From Marinimicrobium koreense (GTDB lineage: Bacteria; Pseudomonadota; Gammaproteobacteria; Pseudomonadales; Cellvibrionaceae): DNA of 64,000 nucleotides. The stretch covers positions 682,001 through 746,000 of the forward strand of contig NZ_RJUK01000001.1 in assembly GCF_003762925.1 (NCBI RefSeq), in the 5' to 3' direction. The notes beneath the pieces are model-generated. The model saw only the letters and a program-made list of their open reading frames with translations, searched no databases and had not been told where the DNA came from. Position numbers and translations under genes: made by a program. This document shows, in pieces, positions 37,921 through 47,960 of the stretch (the first letter of the stretch is position 1; every line of letters begins with the position of its first letter).

Positions 37921-38271
37921 ATGCACGCACTTGGCGGTGCCCGAAACGGGATACTTTCTCTCACCATCAAAGACAAAGCCGTGCTCTACGCGGCCTACAT
38001 GCCCTTCGTCAAAAACGGCGGCCTGTTCATCCCCACCGGCAAAAGCTACAAACTGGGCGATGAAGTCTTCATGCTCCTCAACCTAATGGACGAACCCGAA
38101 AAAATCCCCGTCGCCGGCAAAGTCGTCTGGGTCACCCCAAAAGGCGCCCAAGGCAATCGCGCCGCCGGCATAGGCGTCCAATTCAGCGACCAAGACAACA
38201 CCGCCGTCAACAAAATCGAAACCTACCTCGCCGGCTCCCTCGAGTCCGAGAGGCCGACGCATACCATGTAG
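37921..38271 (+). CDS. pilZ: Type IV pilus assembly protein PilZ
   Basis: 116 aa from the ATG at 37921 with GGAG upstream. The body (ILSLTIKDKAVLYAAYMPF, GEVFMLLNL-type segment, VAGKVVWVTPKGAQGNRAAG) is nearly the same as Pseudomonas PilZ. The cyclic di-GMP RxxxR and (D/N)xSxxG motifs are missing, as in other canonical PilZ proteins, so it should act through protein contacts (PilB/FimX in relatives) rather than by binding the nucleotide. Confidence 0.95.
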   Translation: MHALGGARNGILSLTIKDKAVLYAAYMPFVKNGGLFIPTGKSYKLGDEVFMLLNLMDEPEKIPVAGKVVWVTPKGAQGNRAAGIGVQFSDQDNTAVNKIETYLAGSLESERPTHTM

Positions 38272-38287
38272 CGCGTCGTCCGGGTTG

Positions 38288-38328
38288 GGTTACGGCGGAT
38301 GCGCGCTTCGCGCTTATCCGCCCTACGC
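38288..38328. repeat. REP after pilZ, GGCGGAT core
   Basis: Single palindrome GGCGGATGCGCGCTTCGCGC/TTATCCGCC followed by CTACG, 20 bases after pilZ. Confidence 0.85.
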
Positions 38329-38384
38329 AGATATGTGATTTCCAACCGAACTCGCCGCAATCGTTGGTGATGACGTGGCACTGA

Positions 38385-38548
38385 GGACCTGGAGGGGGTC
38401 AAGCCTTTCAAGACCGTGGAGCGGGGGACCCGCGATTCGAGCCTGCGTGGACGCCCCACATGGATGTGGGAAGTGTCCCGAAGCGCCGGGAGCGCGAAGG
38501 GGACCGTATTTACGGCGTGTCTTGAAAGGCTTTACCCCCTCCAGGTCC
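38385..38548 (+). repeat. Long structured inverted repeat, copy 7 (extended class)
   Basis: Arms 38385-38414 and 38519-38548 pair over 29 of 30 nt. The loop is enlarged: after GCGGG/CCCGC it has CCCACA-TGGA-TGTGGG and a further hairpin GTCCC...GCGC-CGGGA-GCGC...GGGGAC. Copy 9 has the same extra hairpins with compensated base changes. It lies between pilZ and the TatD-family gene. Confidence 0.9.
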
Positions 38549-38651
38549 GGGCGTGATGACTTCTGACTAAACCCCGGCACGACATACGCACCCTTGGTAT
38601 GCGACAATTCCCGCCCGAACGCCCATTCACCCGAATTTACGACCGACTGCA

Positions 38652-39431
38652 ATGCTGACCGACTCCCACTGCCACCTCGACCGCATCGACCTCAAACCCT
38701 ACAACGGCGACCTCAACGCCGCCCTCGACGCCGCCAGAGAGCGGGGCATCCGGCAATTCCTGTGCATCGGCGTCAGCCTCGAAAACCGCGAAACCGTCGT
38801 CGACATCGCCCGCCAATACCCCGACGTCTACGCCTCCGTCGGCGTCCACCCCTGCGACGTCGAATCCGGCACCGCCACCGTCGAACAGCTGGTAGAGTGG
38901 GGCGGGGCACCCGAAGTCATCGGCCTGGGCGAAACCGGGCTCGACTACCACTACGCCGAGCAGACCAAAGAACTCCAACAGGAAAGCTTCGCCCTGCACC
39001 TCAAAGCCGGTGCCCAAGCAGGACTGCCCATCATCGTCCACACCCGCGAAGCCCGGGAAGACACCCTGGCCCTCATCCGCGAACACGGCAGCACCGAACA
39101 CGCCGGCGTCCTCCACTGCTTCACCGAAACCTGGGACATGGCCAGCCAGGCCCTCGACCTCGGCTACTACATCTCCCTGTCCGGCATCGTCACCTTCAAC
39201 AGCGCCAAAGCCCTGCGCGAAGTGGCCAAACAGATCCCCCTCGACCGCCTGTTGGTCGAAACCGACTCCCCATACCTGGCGCCGGTCCCGCACCGGGGAA
39301 AATCCAACGAGCCCCAATACGTACGCGAAGTGGCAGAGTTTGTCGCCGATCTCCGGGGAATGCCCGTAGAAAAGCTCGCGGAGCAGACCACCGAGAATTT
39401 CCATCGGTTGTTTCCGAAGGCCCGGGGTTAG
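38652..39431 (+). CDS. TatD-family metal-dependent hydrolase (YcfH type)
   Basis: 259 aa. Metal-binding signatures are DSHCHLD at the N-terminus, GETGLDYH, PIIVHTREA, HCFTE and ETDSPYLAP. Members are DNases or deacylases; YcfH-type proteins typically follow holB-pilZ. Cytoplasmic; exact substrate unknown. Confidence 0.92.
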   Translation: MLTDSHCHLDRIDLKPYNGDLNAALDAARERGIRQFLCIGVSLENRETVVDIARQYPDVYASVGVHPCDVESGTATVEQLVEWGGAPEVIGLGETGLDYHYAEQTKELQQESFALHLKAGAQAGLPIIVHTREAREDTLALIREHGSTEHAGVLHCFTETWDMASQALDLGYYISLSGIVTFNSAKALREVAKQIPLDRLLVETDSPYLAPVPHRGKSNEPQYVREVAEFVADLRGMPVEKLAEQTTENFHRLFPKARG

Positions 39432-39432
39432 G

Positions 39433-39541
39433 CAGCGGCGGATGCGCCTTCGGCTCCGAGGCGTCGGACCGATCCGCCCTACGCAAACCACGGCAGGTCG
39501 TGTAGGGCGGATAAGCGCGAAGCGCGCATCCGCCGCTACCG
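39433..39541. repeat. REP pair downstream of the TatD-family gene
   Basis: A REP with the extended loop (39433-39484, containing GGCTCCGAGGCGTCGGACC) and an opposed GTAG REP (39500-39541). Confidence 0.85.
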
Positions 39542-39606
39542 GGCTCCGTCAACGCTCCAAACAATCAATGTATAATGCCGCCACAAAAACCAACCGGAGA
39601 CACCTG

Positions 39607-40224
39607 ATGCCCCGCACCCAACAACTGATGATCATGCTCGACCTGCAAGACAGCATGAACACCAAAGTCCACCCGGAATGGCGCTCCCAGCAATTCGAGT
39701 TCTACCGCGCCATCTGGATCGAATGCGCGGAGCTGCTCGAACACTACGGCTGGAAATGGTGGAAAAAACAGACCCCAGATACCGACCAGGTCGCCCTCGA
39801 ACTCATCGACATCTGGCACTTCGGCCTCAGCATCCTCCTGCAGAACAGCGACGACCTCGATGCGCTGGCCTCCGATATCGACCAACAGCTCGACGTCACT
39901 ACCGACGAGCCCGACTTCCGCCTCGACCTGGAAGCCTTCGCCGGCGCCACCCTGGCCGACCGCCAGTTCCACATCGGCAAATTCGGCCGCCTGATGGCGG
40001 GTGTCGATATGAGCTTTGAAGACCTCTATCGGGGCTATGTCGGTAAGAACGTCCTCAACTTCTTTCGCCAGGACCACGGGTACAAGGATGGCAGCTACCG
40101 CAAGCACTGGCAGGATGGCCGGGAAGATAATGAGCACCTGGTGGAAGTCGTGCGGGAACTGGATGCGGGGAGTCCCAGCTTCAAAGATGACCTCTATCAG
40201 GCACTGTCTGCGCGGTATCAGTAG
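39607..40224 (+). CDS. Dimeric all-alpha dUTPase-like NTP pyrophosphatase
   Basis: 205 aa from the ATG at 39607. Helical protein with the metal-binding ExxE-type segments IECAELLEHYGWKWWKKQ and ALELIDIWHF, as in the trypanosomatid/phage dimeric dUTPase family (PF08761). It should hydrolyse dUTP/dUDP or a related nucleotide. A conventional trimeric dut gene is not in the window, so redundancy cannot be judged. Confidence 0.85.
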   Translation: MPRTQQLMIMLDLQDSMNTKVHPEWRSQQFEFYRAIWIECAELLEHYGWKWWKKQTPDTDQVALELIDIWHFGLSILLQNSDDLDALASDIDQQLDVTTDEPDFRLDLEAFAGATLADRQFHIGKFGRLMAGVDMSFEDLYRGYVGKNVLNFFRQDHGYKDGSYRKHWQDGREDNEHLVEVVRELDAGSPSFKDDLYQALSARYQ

Positions 40225-40229
40225 TGGGA

Positions 40230-40330
40230 GCGGCGGATGCGGCCTTTGGCCTTATCCGCCCTACGGCCTAGCGCAGCGGTATAAACCTGCGTAGGGCGGA
40301 TAAGGCCAAAGGCCGCATCCGCCGCTACCA
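40230..40330. repeat. REP pair downstream of the dUTPase-like gene
   Basis: Opposed REPs 40230-40268 and 40290-40329, loops GGCCTTTGGCC and GGCCAAAGGCC, with a fragment of a third palindrome to 40352. Confidence 0.85.
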
Positions 40331-40440
40331 AACCCCGCCGCATCCGCCGCTACCAAACCCACACATAGAAATACCCACCCAACCCCGTTATCATACGCCC
40401 CAACGAAATCCACTCTCTTTATGAAAGGGACCTTACCCGC

Positions 40441-41769
40441 ATGAAAGTTACCGTATTTGGCACCGGCTACGTCGGTCTGGTGCAAGGCGCCATCCTCTCC
40501 GAAGTCGGCCATGACGTGGTCTGTGTTGATGTAGACGCCAAAAAGGTCGAGCGCCTTAAAAACGGTGAAATCCCGATTTACGAACCCGGCCTGGAGCCGC
40601 TGGTGACCGAAAACTACGCCGCTGGCCGCCTGCATTTCACCACTGACGCGGCCGAGGCCGTTAAACACGGTGACCTGCAATTCATCGCTGTAGGTACTCC
40701 GCCGGACGAAGACGGCTCCGCCGACCTCAAATACGTGCTGGCCGTGGCCGAGACCATTGCCACCCACATGGAAAAGCGCCAGGTCATTATCGACAAGTCC
40801 ACCGTGCCCGTGGGCACTGCCGACAAGGTAAAAGCCAAAGTCGCGGAAACCCTGGAAAAGCGCGGCCGCACCGACCTCGAGTTCGCCGTGGTGTCCAACC
40901 CCGAATTCCTGAAAGAAGGCTCCGCCGTGGCCGACTGCATGAAGCCGGACCGCATTATCATCGGCACCGATGACGACTACGCCGAGGAAGTCATGCGCGA
41001 GCTGTACGCGCCGTTCAACCGTAACCATGACAAAGTCATGATCATGGACGTGCGCAGCGCCGAGCTGACCAAGTACGCCGCCAACTGCATGCTGGCCACC
41101 AAAATCAGCTTTATCAACGAAATTGCCAACCTGGCCGAATTGCTGGGTGCGGATATCGAAGCCGTGCGCCAGGGCATCGGCAGCGACCCGCGCATTGGCT
41201 ACCAGTTTATCTACCCCGGCGTGGGCTACGGTGGCTCCTGCTTCCCGAAAGACGTCCAGGCCCTGATTCGCACCGCGGACGACATCAACTTTGACGCCAA
41301 AGTACTCAAGTCGGTAGAAGCGCGTAACAACGAACAGAAAACCACCCTGTTCCAGAAAATCAACAAACACTACGGCGGCGACCTGAAGGGCAAAACCTTC
41401 GCCGTCTGGGGCCTGTCGTTCAAGCCCAACACCGACGACATGCGCGAAGCCCCGGCCCGGGTGCTGATGGAAGCCCTCTGGGCCGCCGGCGCGACGGTGC
41501 AGGCTTATGATCCGGAAGCGATGGAAGAAACCCAGCGTATCTACGGCACCCGTGACGACCTGAGCCTGTGCGGCACCAAGGAAAGCACCCTCAAGGGCGC
41601 CGACGCCCTGGTGATCGTCACCGAATGGCAGGCCTTCCGCGCCCCGGATTTCGACCTCATCAAACAACAACTGGCTCAGCCGTTGGTGTTCGACGGCCGG
41701 AACCTGTTTGATCCCAAGCGGATGGTCAAAAAAGGGTTTACGTACTACTCCGTGGGCCGGCCATCGTAA
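40441..41769 (+). CDS. ugd: UDP-glucose 6-dehydrogenase
   Basis: 442 aa. It oxidises UDP-glucose to UDP-glucuronate for surface polysaccharides. NAD-binding GTGYVGL at the N-terminus, the catalytic cysteine in [10 protein letters not shown] (about Cys267) and [16 protein letters not shown] are intact. It lies near rfaH and may feed the polysaccharide operon that begins at 58630, although the two are 17 kb apart. Confidence 0.96.
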   Translation: MKVTVFGTGYVGLVQGAILSEVGHDVVCVDVDAKKVERLKNGEIPIYEPGLEPLVTENYAAGRLHFTTDAAEAVKHGDLQFIAVGTPPDEDGSADLKYVLAVAETIATHMEKRQVIIDKSTVPVGTADKVKAKVAETLEKRGRTDLEFAVVSNPEFLKEGSAVADCMKPDRIIIGTDDDYAEEVMRELYAPFNRNHDKVMIMDVRSAELTKYAANCMLATKISFINEIANLAELLGADIEAVRQGIGSDPRIGYQFIYPGVGYGGSCFPKDVQALIRTADDINFDAKVLKSVEARNNEQKTTLFQKINKHYGGDLKGKTFAVWGLSFKPNTDDMREAPARVLMEALWAAGATVQAYDPEAMEETQRIYGTRDDLSLCGTKESTLKGADALVIVTEWQAFRAPDFDLIKQQLAQPLVFDGRNLFDPKRMVKKGFTYYSVGRPS

Positions 41770-41775
41770 AGGCTG

Positions 41776-41905
41776 GCAACGGCGGATGCGGGCTTTGCCC
41801 TTATCCGCCCTACGGATGGCTCGGCAGCTTGTGTAGGGCGGATAAGCGAAGCGCATCCGCCGTAACCAAACGTCATGCATCCGCCGTAACCCAACCCGAC
41901 GCATC
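41776..41905. repeat. REP pair plus fragments between ugd and rfaH
   Basis: Opposed REPs 41776-41816 and 41831-41868, then two half-palindromes (GCATCCGCCGTAACCC and GCATCCGCCGAAACC) that look like the remains of further copies. Confidence 0.8.
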
Positions 41906-41982
41906 CGCCGAAACCAAATTCTGCGGATTCGCCAAACGATTGCCAACAACCCGGCTCGCAGAACGTGCCCGATGAAGATGTT

Positions 41983-42483
41983 ATGACCCAACCCCAATGG
42001 TACCTGGTGCAATGCAAACCGCGGCACGCGTTTCGGGCCGAGGAGCACCTCGCCAACCAGGGCTTTGAGTGCTTTCTTCCGTCGCACCGGGTCAAACGCA
42101 AACACCGCGACAAATACCGGCTCGTTACCGAGCCGTTATTCCCGCACTACCTGTTCATTCGTCTGGACGACGAGAGCAACTGGGGCGTCATCCGCTCCAC
42201 GCGCGGCGTCGCCCAGGTGGTGACCTTCAATGGCGTGCCCAAACCGGTACCCGACGATATCATCGAAGGCCTCCGGCAACACTGCGCGCTGCTAAATGGC
42301 GCCGAACCAGAACCTCTATTCAGGGCAGGAGACCGGGTGGTGATCACCAAGGGCGCCTTCCGCGAACTGGAAGCGGTGGTGCACGCCACCAAAGGAGAGG
42401 AGCGGGTGGTCCTGCTACTCAACCTCCTCAACCAGCCCCAACAAATAGAAGTCCCCACCCACGCCCTCAGTAGGTCGGATTAG
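41983..42483 (+). CDS. rfaH: Transcription antitermination protein RfaH
   Basis: 166 aa from the ATG at 41983 (MTQPQWYLVQCKPRHAF), matching the 162 aa E. coli protein; a GTG at 41965 would add six residues. NusG-like N-terminal domain with LANQGFECFLP and LFPHYLFIRLD, then a linker and a KOW-type C-terminal domain (FRAGDRVVITKGAFRELEAVV). RfaH binds RNA polymerase paused at ops sites and suppresses termination in surface-polysaccharide operons. An ops match lies at 58447. The last codons and stop are formed by a REP element. Confidence 0.93.
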   Translation: MTQPQWYLVQCKPRHAFRAEEHLANQGFECFLPSHRVKRKHRDKYRLVTEPLFPHYLFIRLDDESNWGVIRSTRGVAQVVTFNGVPKPVPDDIIEGLRQHCALLNGAEPEPLFRAGDRVVITKGAFRELEAVVHATKGEERVVLLLNLLNQPQQIEVPTHALSRSD

Positions 42484-42504
42484 CGCACAGCGCGTAATCC
42501 GACC
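42470..42504. repeat. REP, GGTCGGATTA core, overlapping the rfaH stop
   Basis: GTAGGTCGGATTAGCGC-ACA-GCGCGTAATCCGACC. The TAG of rfaH (42481-42483) lies in its 5' arm, so the REP encodes the last residues RSD. Confidence 0.85.
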
Positions 42505-42586
42505 CACGCGAGAGCAATGGGTGCCGTGCACGGCGGTGGATGGTACTATGGCTGCCTGAACCAATAACAACCGCACGGACGTTACT

Positions 42587-43036
42587 ATGCTGATCACCAC
42601 CTACGCATTCTGGCTATTGCTGGGCATCGCCCTACTGCTCTCCGAACTCTTCATTCCCGGACTGATCGCCGCCTTCTTCGGCATAGGCGCGCTACTGGTA
42701 GGCGTGCTCACACTACTGGGCATCATCGACACCCTGGCCGCCCAACTGGCCGTCTTCGCCGTGTTCAGCCTCGTGGCCCTGTTCGCCCTGCGAAAGCACT
42801 TCCACCGCTGGCTACGCGGCACCGAAGCCGACCCCTCCGCCAAAGATATGGACGACGCCGGCGTCATCGGCTCCCGAGTCAAAGTCCTGACCGACTTCAC
42901 CGACGGCACCGGCACCGTGCAGCTCAACGGCGCCAAATGGGACGCCGAATCTCCCGACTCCCTGAAAATGGGCGACTCCGCGTGGGTCAGCGAACACAAA
43001 GGCATTATTTTGGTTGTTAGTGCCACCAAACCGTAA
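42587..43036 (+). CDS. NfeD-family membrane protein
   Basis: 149 aa with two to three membrane helices (about 5-75) and a soluble C-terminal OB-fold domain (about 85-147, VIGSRVKVLTDFTDGTGTVQLNGAKWDA). Short NfeD proteins are partners of SPFH/stomatin proteins in membrane microdomains, and such a gene follows 180 bases downstream. Confidence 0.9.
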   Translation: MLITTYAFWLLLGIALLLSELFIPGLIAAFFGIGALLVGVLTLLGIIDTLAAQLAVFAVFSLVALFALRKHFHRWLRGTEADPSAKDMDDAGVIGSRVKVLTDFTDGTGTVQLNGAKWDAESPDSLKMGDSAWVSEHKGIILVVSATKP

Positions 43037-43152
43037 CGGCGGATGCGTCGAGTCGGGTTACGGCGGATGCGCTTCGCTTATCCGCCCTACACATACCACG
43101 GCAACTCGCGTAGGGCGGATAAGCGCCGACGGCGCGCATCCGCCGTAACCGT
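43032..43152. repeat. REP cluster between nfeD and the SPFH gene
   Basis: A half REP (ACGGCGGATGCG) followed by two intact opposed copies (43058-43090 and 43109-43152). Confidence 0.85.
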
Positions 43153-43217
43153 GCGTGACGCGACTCTGCAATCTGATGGAACTGCATAATTCATTACCTT
43201 AACCCGGAGAACCACCA

Positions 43218-44144
43218 ATGGAACTTGATATCCCCACAATCATCATGCTGGCCATCGTCGCGCTGGTCATCATCACCCTCGTCAAAACCGTCCGCATCGT
43301 CCCGCAGCGATCCGCCTTCATCGTCGAGCGCCTCGGCAAATACGCCAAAACCCTCGAAGCCGGCTTCCACATCCTGATCCCCTTCATCGACAAAGTGTCC
43401 TACCAACACACACTGAAAGAAGAAGCCATCGACGTCCCCAGCCAGGCCTGCGTAACCAAAGACAACATTCAGGTCGTCGTCAACGGCGTCATCTACCTGC
43501 AGGTCATCGACCCGAAACTTGCCAGCTACGGCATCAGCGACTACCGCTACGCCGGCATCCAGCTGGCGCAAACTACCCTGCGTTCTGTGGTGGGTAAAAT
43601 CGATCTGGATAAAACTTTTGAAGAGCGAGAGTCGATCAACGTCCAGGTAGTGCAGGCGCTGGACGAAGCGGCCAAACCCTGGGGCGTGAAAGTCATGCGC
43701 TACGAAATTGCCGACATCGAACTGCCCGCCACCATTCTAGATGCGCTGGAAAAGCAAATGCGGGCCGAGCGTGAACGCCGCGCCACCGTCGCCGAATCCG
43801 AAGGCGAGCGTCAGGCAAAAATCAACGTATCCGAAGGGCAGAAGCAGGAAACCATCAACCTGTCCGAAGCCGAAAAGCTGCGCCAGATCAACGAAGCCGA
43901 AGGTAAAGCGCGGGAAATCGAAATGATCGCCACCGCCACCGCCGAAGGTATTCGCCGCGTCGCGGAAGCCATCAACCTGGAAGGCGGCAAGGATGCGGTG
44001 AACTTACGTGTAGCGGAACAGTACGTACGTGAGTTCGGCAAGTTGGCGAAAGAAAACAACACCATGATACTCCCCGCCGAATTCGCCGACATCGGCGGCG
44101 CCGTCGCCGCCATAACCCGTACATTGGATAGTGCCAAGAAGTAG
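43218..44144 (+). CDS. SPFH/stomatin-like (paraslipin, QmcA-type) protein
   Basis: 308 aa. One N-terminal membrane helix (about 5-25) is followed by the SPFH/band-7 domain (RSAFIVERLGKYAKTLEAGFH, KEEAIDVPSQACVTKDN) and a C-terminal coiled coil (RAERERRATVAESEGERQA). It forms membrane rings or scaffolds with NfeD. The gene ends AAGAAGTAG, and the TAG stop is the GTAG head of the REP that follows. Confidence 0.93.
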   Translation: MELDIPTIIMLAIVALVIITLVKTVRIVPQRSAFIVERLGKYAKTLEAGFHILIPFIDKVSYQHTLKEEAIDVPSQACVTKDNIQVVVNGVIYLQVIDPKLASYGISDYRYAGIQLAQTTLRSVVGKIDLDKTFEERESINVQVVQALDEAAKPWGVKVMRYEIADIELPATILDALEKQMRAERERRATVAESEGERQAKINVSEGQKQETINLSEAEKLRQINEAEGKAREIEMIATATAEGIRRVAEAINLEGGKDAVNLRVAEQYVREFGKLAKENNTMILPAEFADIGGAVAAITRTLDSAKK

Positions 44145-44229
44145 GGCGGATAAGCGAAGCGCATCCGCCGTAAATACACGTCACGCGTGGTAACGGCGGA
44201 TGCGGGCTGCGCCCTTATCCGCCCTACGC
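44141..44229. repeat. REP pair whose GTAG forms the SPFH stop codon
   Basis: GTAGGGCGGATAAGCG-AA-GCGCATCCGCC starts at 44141, using the TAG stop at 44142-44144. An opposed copy lies at 44188-44229, just before the cysNC stop. Confidence 0.87.
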
Positions 44230-44239
44230 AACCTTCTCC

Positions 44240-46144
44240 CTACGTCAAATACCCCCGATCCGCCATAAACTGAATCACCCGCTCGGCGGCCTCATCGGCG
44301 GAAATATCCGTGGTATTCAACACACACTCCGGATTCACCGGCGGCTCATAAGGCGAATCGATCCCGGTAAAGTTCTTCAATTCACCCTTGCGCGCCTTGC
44401 GATACAAGCCTTTCACATCCCGCTGCTCAGCCACTTCCAGAGGCGTATCCACATACACCTCCACAAACTCATTGGCTTCCAACAGGTTGCGAGCCATATC
44501 CCGCTCCGAGCGGAAGGGCGAAATAAACGCGGTAATCACAATCAGCCCCGCGTCCACCATCAGCTTGGCCACTTCCGCAATCCGGCGGATGTTCTCCACC
44601 CGGTCCGCGTCGGTAAAGCCCAGGTCCTTGTTCAGACCGTGACGCACGTTATCGCCGTCCAGAAGGTAGGTGTGATGCCCCCGCGCATACAGCTTCTTCT
44701 CCACCAGGTTGGCAATGGTGGATTTGCCCGCGCCGGACAAACCGGTCAACCACAGGACGCAGGGCTTCTGGTTCTTCAACTGCTGACGCGCCTGCTTGTT
44801 CACATCCACGTGCTGAACGGTAATGTTCTGGCTGCGGCGCAGGGAGAAGTGGATCATGCCTGCGCCCATGGTGTTGTAAGTCAGGCGGTCAATAAGAATA
44901 AAACCACCGGTATCGTGGTTGTCTTTATAGGCATCAAAGGCGATGTCCTGGTCCAGATTGATGGTGCACACCCCGATGCCGTTCAGCGCCAGGTTTTTGG
45001 CCGCAGTGTGCTCCAGGGTGTTCACATTTACCTGATACTTGATGTCGGTGATAGTGGCCGACACGGTTTTGGCGCCGATCTTCATCAGGTAGGTGCGGCC
45101 CGGCAGCATCGGGTCGTCATTCATCCAGACGATGGTCACCTCGAACTGATTGGCGACGGAAGCCGGTGTGTCTGAGGCACAGAGCAGGTCACCCCGGGAG
45201 ATATCGATCTCGTCAGTCAGGGTCAGGGTCACGGACTGCCCAGCGACGGCTTTGTCCAGATCACCGTCGAGCGTGTAAATGCGCTCCACGTAACTTTCTC
45301 GACCGGAGGGCAGGGTGCGTATTTTATCGCCCGGGTGAATGACCCCGCTGGCGAGCTGCCCGGAGAAGCCCCGAAAATCCAGATTGGGTCGGTTCACCCA
45401 CTGCACCGCCATGCGGAAGGGCGATTCCTGCATCAGTTCATCATCCACCTCGACCGTTTCGAGGTAACCCATCAAAGTTGTACCCCGATACCAGGGCATG
45501 CGCTCGCTGCGCTCAATGATATTGTCGCCCCGGAGCGCGGACATCGGAATAAAGGTGATGTTCTCCAGGCCGATCTGCTTGGCGAACTCACGATATTCCT
45601 CAACGATGCGATTAAACGTTTTTTCCGAATAATCCATCAGGTCCATCTTGTTGATCGCCACCACCACGTGGCGAATGCCGATCAGTGCGGCGAGATAACT
45701 GTGGCGCTTGGTCTGGGTCAGGATGCCCTTGCGGGCATCGACCATCAGAATCGCCGCATCGGCGGTGGAGGCGCCGGTCACCATATTGCGGGTGTACTGC
45801 TCATGCCCCGGAGTATCGGCAACAATGAACTTACGACGGTCGGTGGAGAAAAACCGGTAGGCCACGTCGATGGTAATGCCTTGCTCGCGTTCGGCGGCCA
45901 GTCCATCCACCAGCAGGGCAAAGTCCATCTCCTCACCTTGGGTACCCCAACGGGCCGAATCCGCTTCCACGGCGGCGAGCTGGTCTTCAAACAGCATTTT
46001 GGATTCAAACAGCAAGCGCCCAATGAGGGTGCTCTTGCCATCGTCTACGCTACCGCAGGTAATAAAGCGCAACAGGCTCTTGTGCTCGTGCTGCTCCAGA
46101 TATTCATTAATGTCTTCTGCAATCAATTCCGATTGGTGGCTCAT
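44240..46144 (-). CDS. cysNC: Bifunctional sulfate adenylyltransferase subunit 1 / APS kinase (CysNC)
   Basis: 634 aa. The N-terminal EF-Tu-like GTPase ([35 protein letters not shown]) powers the CysD adenylyltransferase. The C-terminal APS kinase (about 455-630) has the P-loop [11 protein letters not shown] and [16 protein letters not shown]. Together they turn sulfate into APS and PAPS. The fused form replaces separate cysN and cysC. It is downstream of cysD on the same strand, separated by a long inverted repeat and a REP. Confidence 0.95.
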   Translation of the reverse strand: MSHQSELIAEDINEYLEQHEHKSLLRFITCGSVDDGKSTLIGRLLFESKMLFEDQLAAVEADSARWGTQGEEMDFALLVDGLAAEREQGITIDVAYRFFSTDRRKFIVADTPGHEQYTRNMVTGASTADAAILMVDARKGILTQTKRHSYLAALIGIRHVVVAINKMDLMDYSEKTFNRIVEEYREFAKQIGLENITFIPMSALRGDNIIERSERMPWYRGTTLMGYLETVEVDDELMQESPFRMAVQWVNRPNLDFRGFSGQLASGVIHPGDKIRTLPSGRESYVERIYTLDGDLDKAVAGQSVTLTLTDEIDISRGDLLCASDTPASVANQFEVTIVWMNDDPMLPGRTYLMKIGAKTVSATITDIKYQVNVNTLEHTAAKNLALNGIGVCTINLDQDIAFDAYKDNHDTGGFILIDRLTYNTMGAGMIHFSLRRSQNITVQHVDVNKQARQQLKNQKPCVLWLTGLSGAGKSTIANLVEKKLYARGHHTYLLDGDNVRHGLNKDLGFTDADRVENIRRIAEVAKLMVDAGLIVITAFISPFRSERDMARNLLEANEFVEVYVDTPLEVAEQRDVKGLYRKARKGELKNFTGIDSPYEPPVNPECVLNTTDISADEAAERVIQFMADRGYLT

Positions 46145-46171
46145 AATCTTATCCTGTGAATCTCTTTTGGC

Positions 46172-46209
46172 ATCGGCGGATGCGGGCTGCGCCCTTATCC
46201 GCCCTACGC
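46172..46209. repeat. REP between cysNC and cysD
   Basis: GGCGGATGCGGGCTGCGCCCTTATCCGCC followed by CTACG; single copy adjacent to the cysNC start. Confidence 0.85.
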
Positions 46210-46224
46210 AAATTTGGGTGCTGA

Positions 46225-46334
46225 GGTCCGGGAAGGGAAACCCCTTTCAAGACCGTAAGCGGCGGGAGTCCGCGAGGCGAGCCCCCAGGGATGGGTTTAC
46301 GGCGTGTCTTGAAAGGGGTTTCCCTTCCCGGACC
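46225..46334 (+). repeat. Long structured inverted repeat, copy 8, inside the cysD-cysNC operon
   Basis: Arms 46225-46253 and 46306-46334 are perfectly complementary over 29 nt, flanked by GTGCTGA and CGGACGTGATGAC as in other copies. The inner hairpins are GCGG/CCGC and CCCA-GGGA-TGGG. It stands between two genes that should be cotranscribed on the other strand. Confidence 0.9.
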
Positions 46335-46381
46335 GGACGTGATGACACACCACTCTCGCCAAAACCCAACCCAAATATTGC

Positions 46382-47281
46382 TCAAAAATACCCTTCCTGC
46401 TTCTTCTTCTCCATCGACGCGGAAGAATCATGGTCAATCATCCGCCCCTGGCGCTCCGAAGTGCGGGTCAACAACATCTCCTGAATAATATCCGGCAGAG
46501 TATCCGCCTCGGACTCAACCGCGCCGGTCAACGGATAACAACCCAAGGTCCGGAAACGCACCTTCTTCATCATCGGCACCTCGCCGGGATTCAACGGCAT
46601 CCGGTCATCGTCCACCATGATCAGCGTACCGTCGCGCTCCACCACCGGGCGCTCGGCGGAGTAATACAAAGGCACAATCGGAATCTGCTCCAGGTGGATG
46701 TACTGCCAGATATCCAACTCCGTCCAGTTCGACAGCGGGAACACACGAATGGACTCTTTCGGGTGTTTTCTGGCGTTGTACAGCTTCCAGATTTCCGGGC
46801 GCTGGTTCTTCGGGTCCCACCGGTGGTTGGCGGTACGGAAGGAAAAAATCCGCTCCTTCGCACGGGACTTCTCCTCATCCCGACGCGCGCCCCCAAAAGC
46901 CGCATCGAACCCGTACTTGGTCAACGCCTGCTTGAGCGCCTCGGTTTTCATGATGTCGGTATGAATGGCCGAGCCATGCGTAAAGGGGTTGATGCCCTGG
47001 GCGCGGCCTTCTTCATTGACGTGGACAATCAGCTTCATGCCGGTTTCCTTCGCCATGCGCGCGCGGAACTTATACATCTCCTGAAACTTCCAGGTGGTAT
47101 CCACGTGCAGCAGAGGGAAGGGCGGAACGGACGGCGCGAAGGCCTTCATCGCCAGGTGCAGCATCACGGCACTGTCTTTACCGATGGAGTACAGCATCAC
47201 CGGATTCTCCGTTTCCGCGACCACTTCGCGCATAATCTGAATGCTCTCGGCTTCCAGCCGCTGGAGGTGTGTGAGTGCCAT
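46382..47281 (-). CDS. cysD: Sulfate adenylyltransferase subunit 2
   Basis: 299 aa from the ATG at 47281, which has AGAGGA upstream (read on the minus strand) and matches the 302 aa E. coli CysD. PP-loop ATP pyrophosphatase that adenylates sulfate with the GTPase CysN. Landmarks are [39 protein letters not shown] and [15 protein letters not shown]. The same frame is open for a further 318 codons upstream through a transposase-like region with no stop between, so a fusion protein cannot be excluded. Confidence 0.95.
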   Translation of the reverse strand: MALTHLQRLEAESIQIMREVVAETENPVMLYSIGKDSAVMLHLAMKAFAPSVPPFPLLHVDTTWKFQEMYKFRARMAKETGMKLIVHVNEEGRAQGINPFTHGSAIHTDIMKTEALKQALTKYGFDAAFGGARRDEEKSRAKERIFSFRTANHRWDPKNQRPEIWKLYNARKHPKESIRVFPLSNWTELDIWQYIHLEQIPIVPLYYSAERPVVERDGTLIMVDDDRMPLNPGEVPMMKKVRFRTLGCYPLTGAVESEADTLPDIIQEMLLTRTSERQGRMIDHDSSASMEKKKQEGYF

Positions 47282-47373
47282 AGGATTCCTCTTCTGTGGA
47301 TTGCGCAATGCCGAGGGGTCGGCATCGGGTTGTGATTGTTTGGCCTTTGGGTGTGACGGGTTGGGACTATTCA

Positions 47374-47411
47374 ATGGTGGATGACGGCCGTCGGCCTTAT
47401 GCCACCCTACG
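47374..47411. repeat. REP, GGTGGCAT core, upstream of cysD
   Basis: ATGGTGGATGACGGCC-GTC-GGCCTTATGCCACC followed by CTACGG, the same family as at 34113. It lies in the open frame just before cysD. Confidence 0.85.
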
Positions 47412-47923
47412 GTTGGGGAGGGCGTCTGGGGATCGGTTGGCCAGTGGGGTATCGTCAAAAGCTGAATCGGTTTGTCGCCGGCCAACCAAGGTCGCAGCAG
47501 CTCATGCCGGCTTAAATCCACCGACTGAAACACCAGAACCGCCTCGTCGCCCAGGGTTTGTTCCAGGCGTTCAAGAAACGCGGCGATATCGTCCGCACGA
47601 GGCGGGGTAGGGAAGGCCGACCACAATAACTGGCCTCGACCGTCCCGGGCAAAGAGCTGATAGCCGCGCAGCGGCTCACCCTCAAACTCACCATTGATAG
47701 AGCGAACACCCCCGGTAAGCACCTTCCGTCGCCCAGGCTCCTCCGCACGTTCGGCAAACACCTGATCCAGCACCTCACGGGAAGGCCCATCAGCGACGTT
47801 CAACCCCCACCGCTCCATATACCGCCCGGCACTCCGCCCAGTAACCTCAATCCCCCGAGTCTCCAGAAACCCGCTCACAGCCCGAAGACTCCAAAGCTCA
47901 CCCTCAAAGCTCGGCGCGGCTGG

Positions 47924-47960
47924 TGTAGGGCGGATAAGCACAGAGTGCGCATCCGCCGTT
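47924..47960. repeat. REP inserted in the transposase-like frame
   Basis: GTAGGGCGGATAAGCAC-AGA-GTGCGCATCCGCC. It is read through in frame, encoding roughly [13 protein letters not shown]. Confidence 0.85.

Noticed and set aside
40261-42105. A 614-codon minus-strand frame opposite ugd and rfaH
   Set aside because: Crosses REP elements and two real genes in the opposite strand; a shadow frame.
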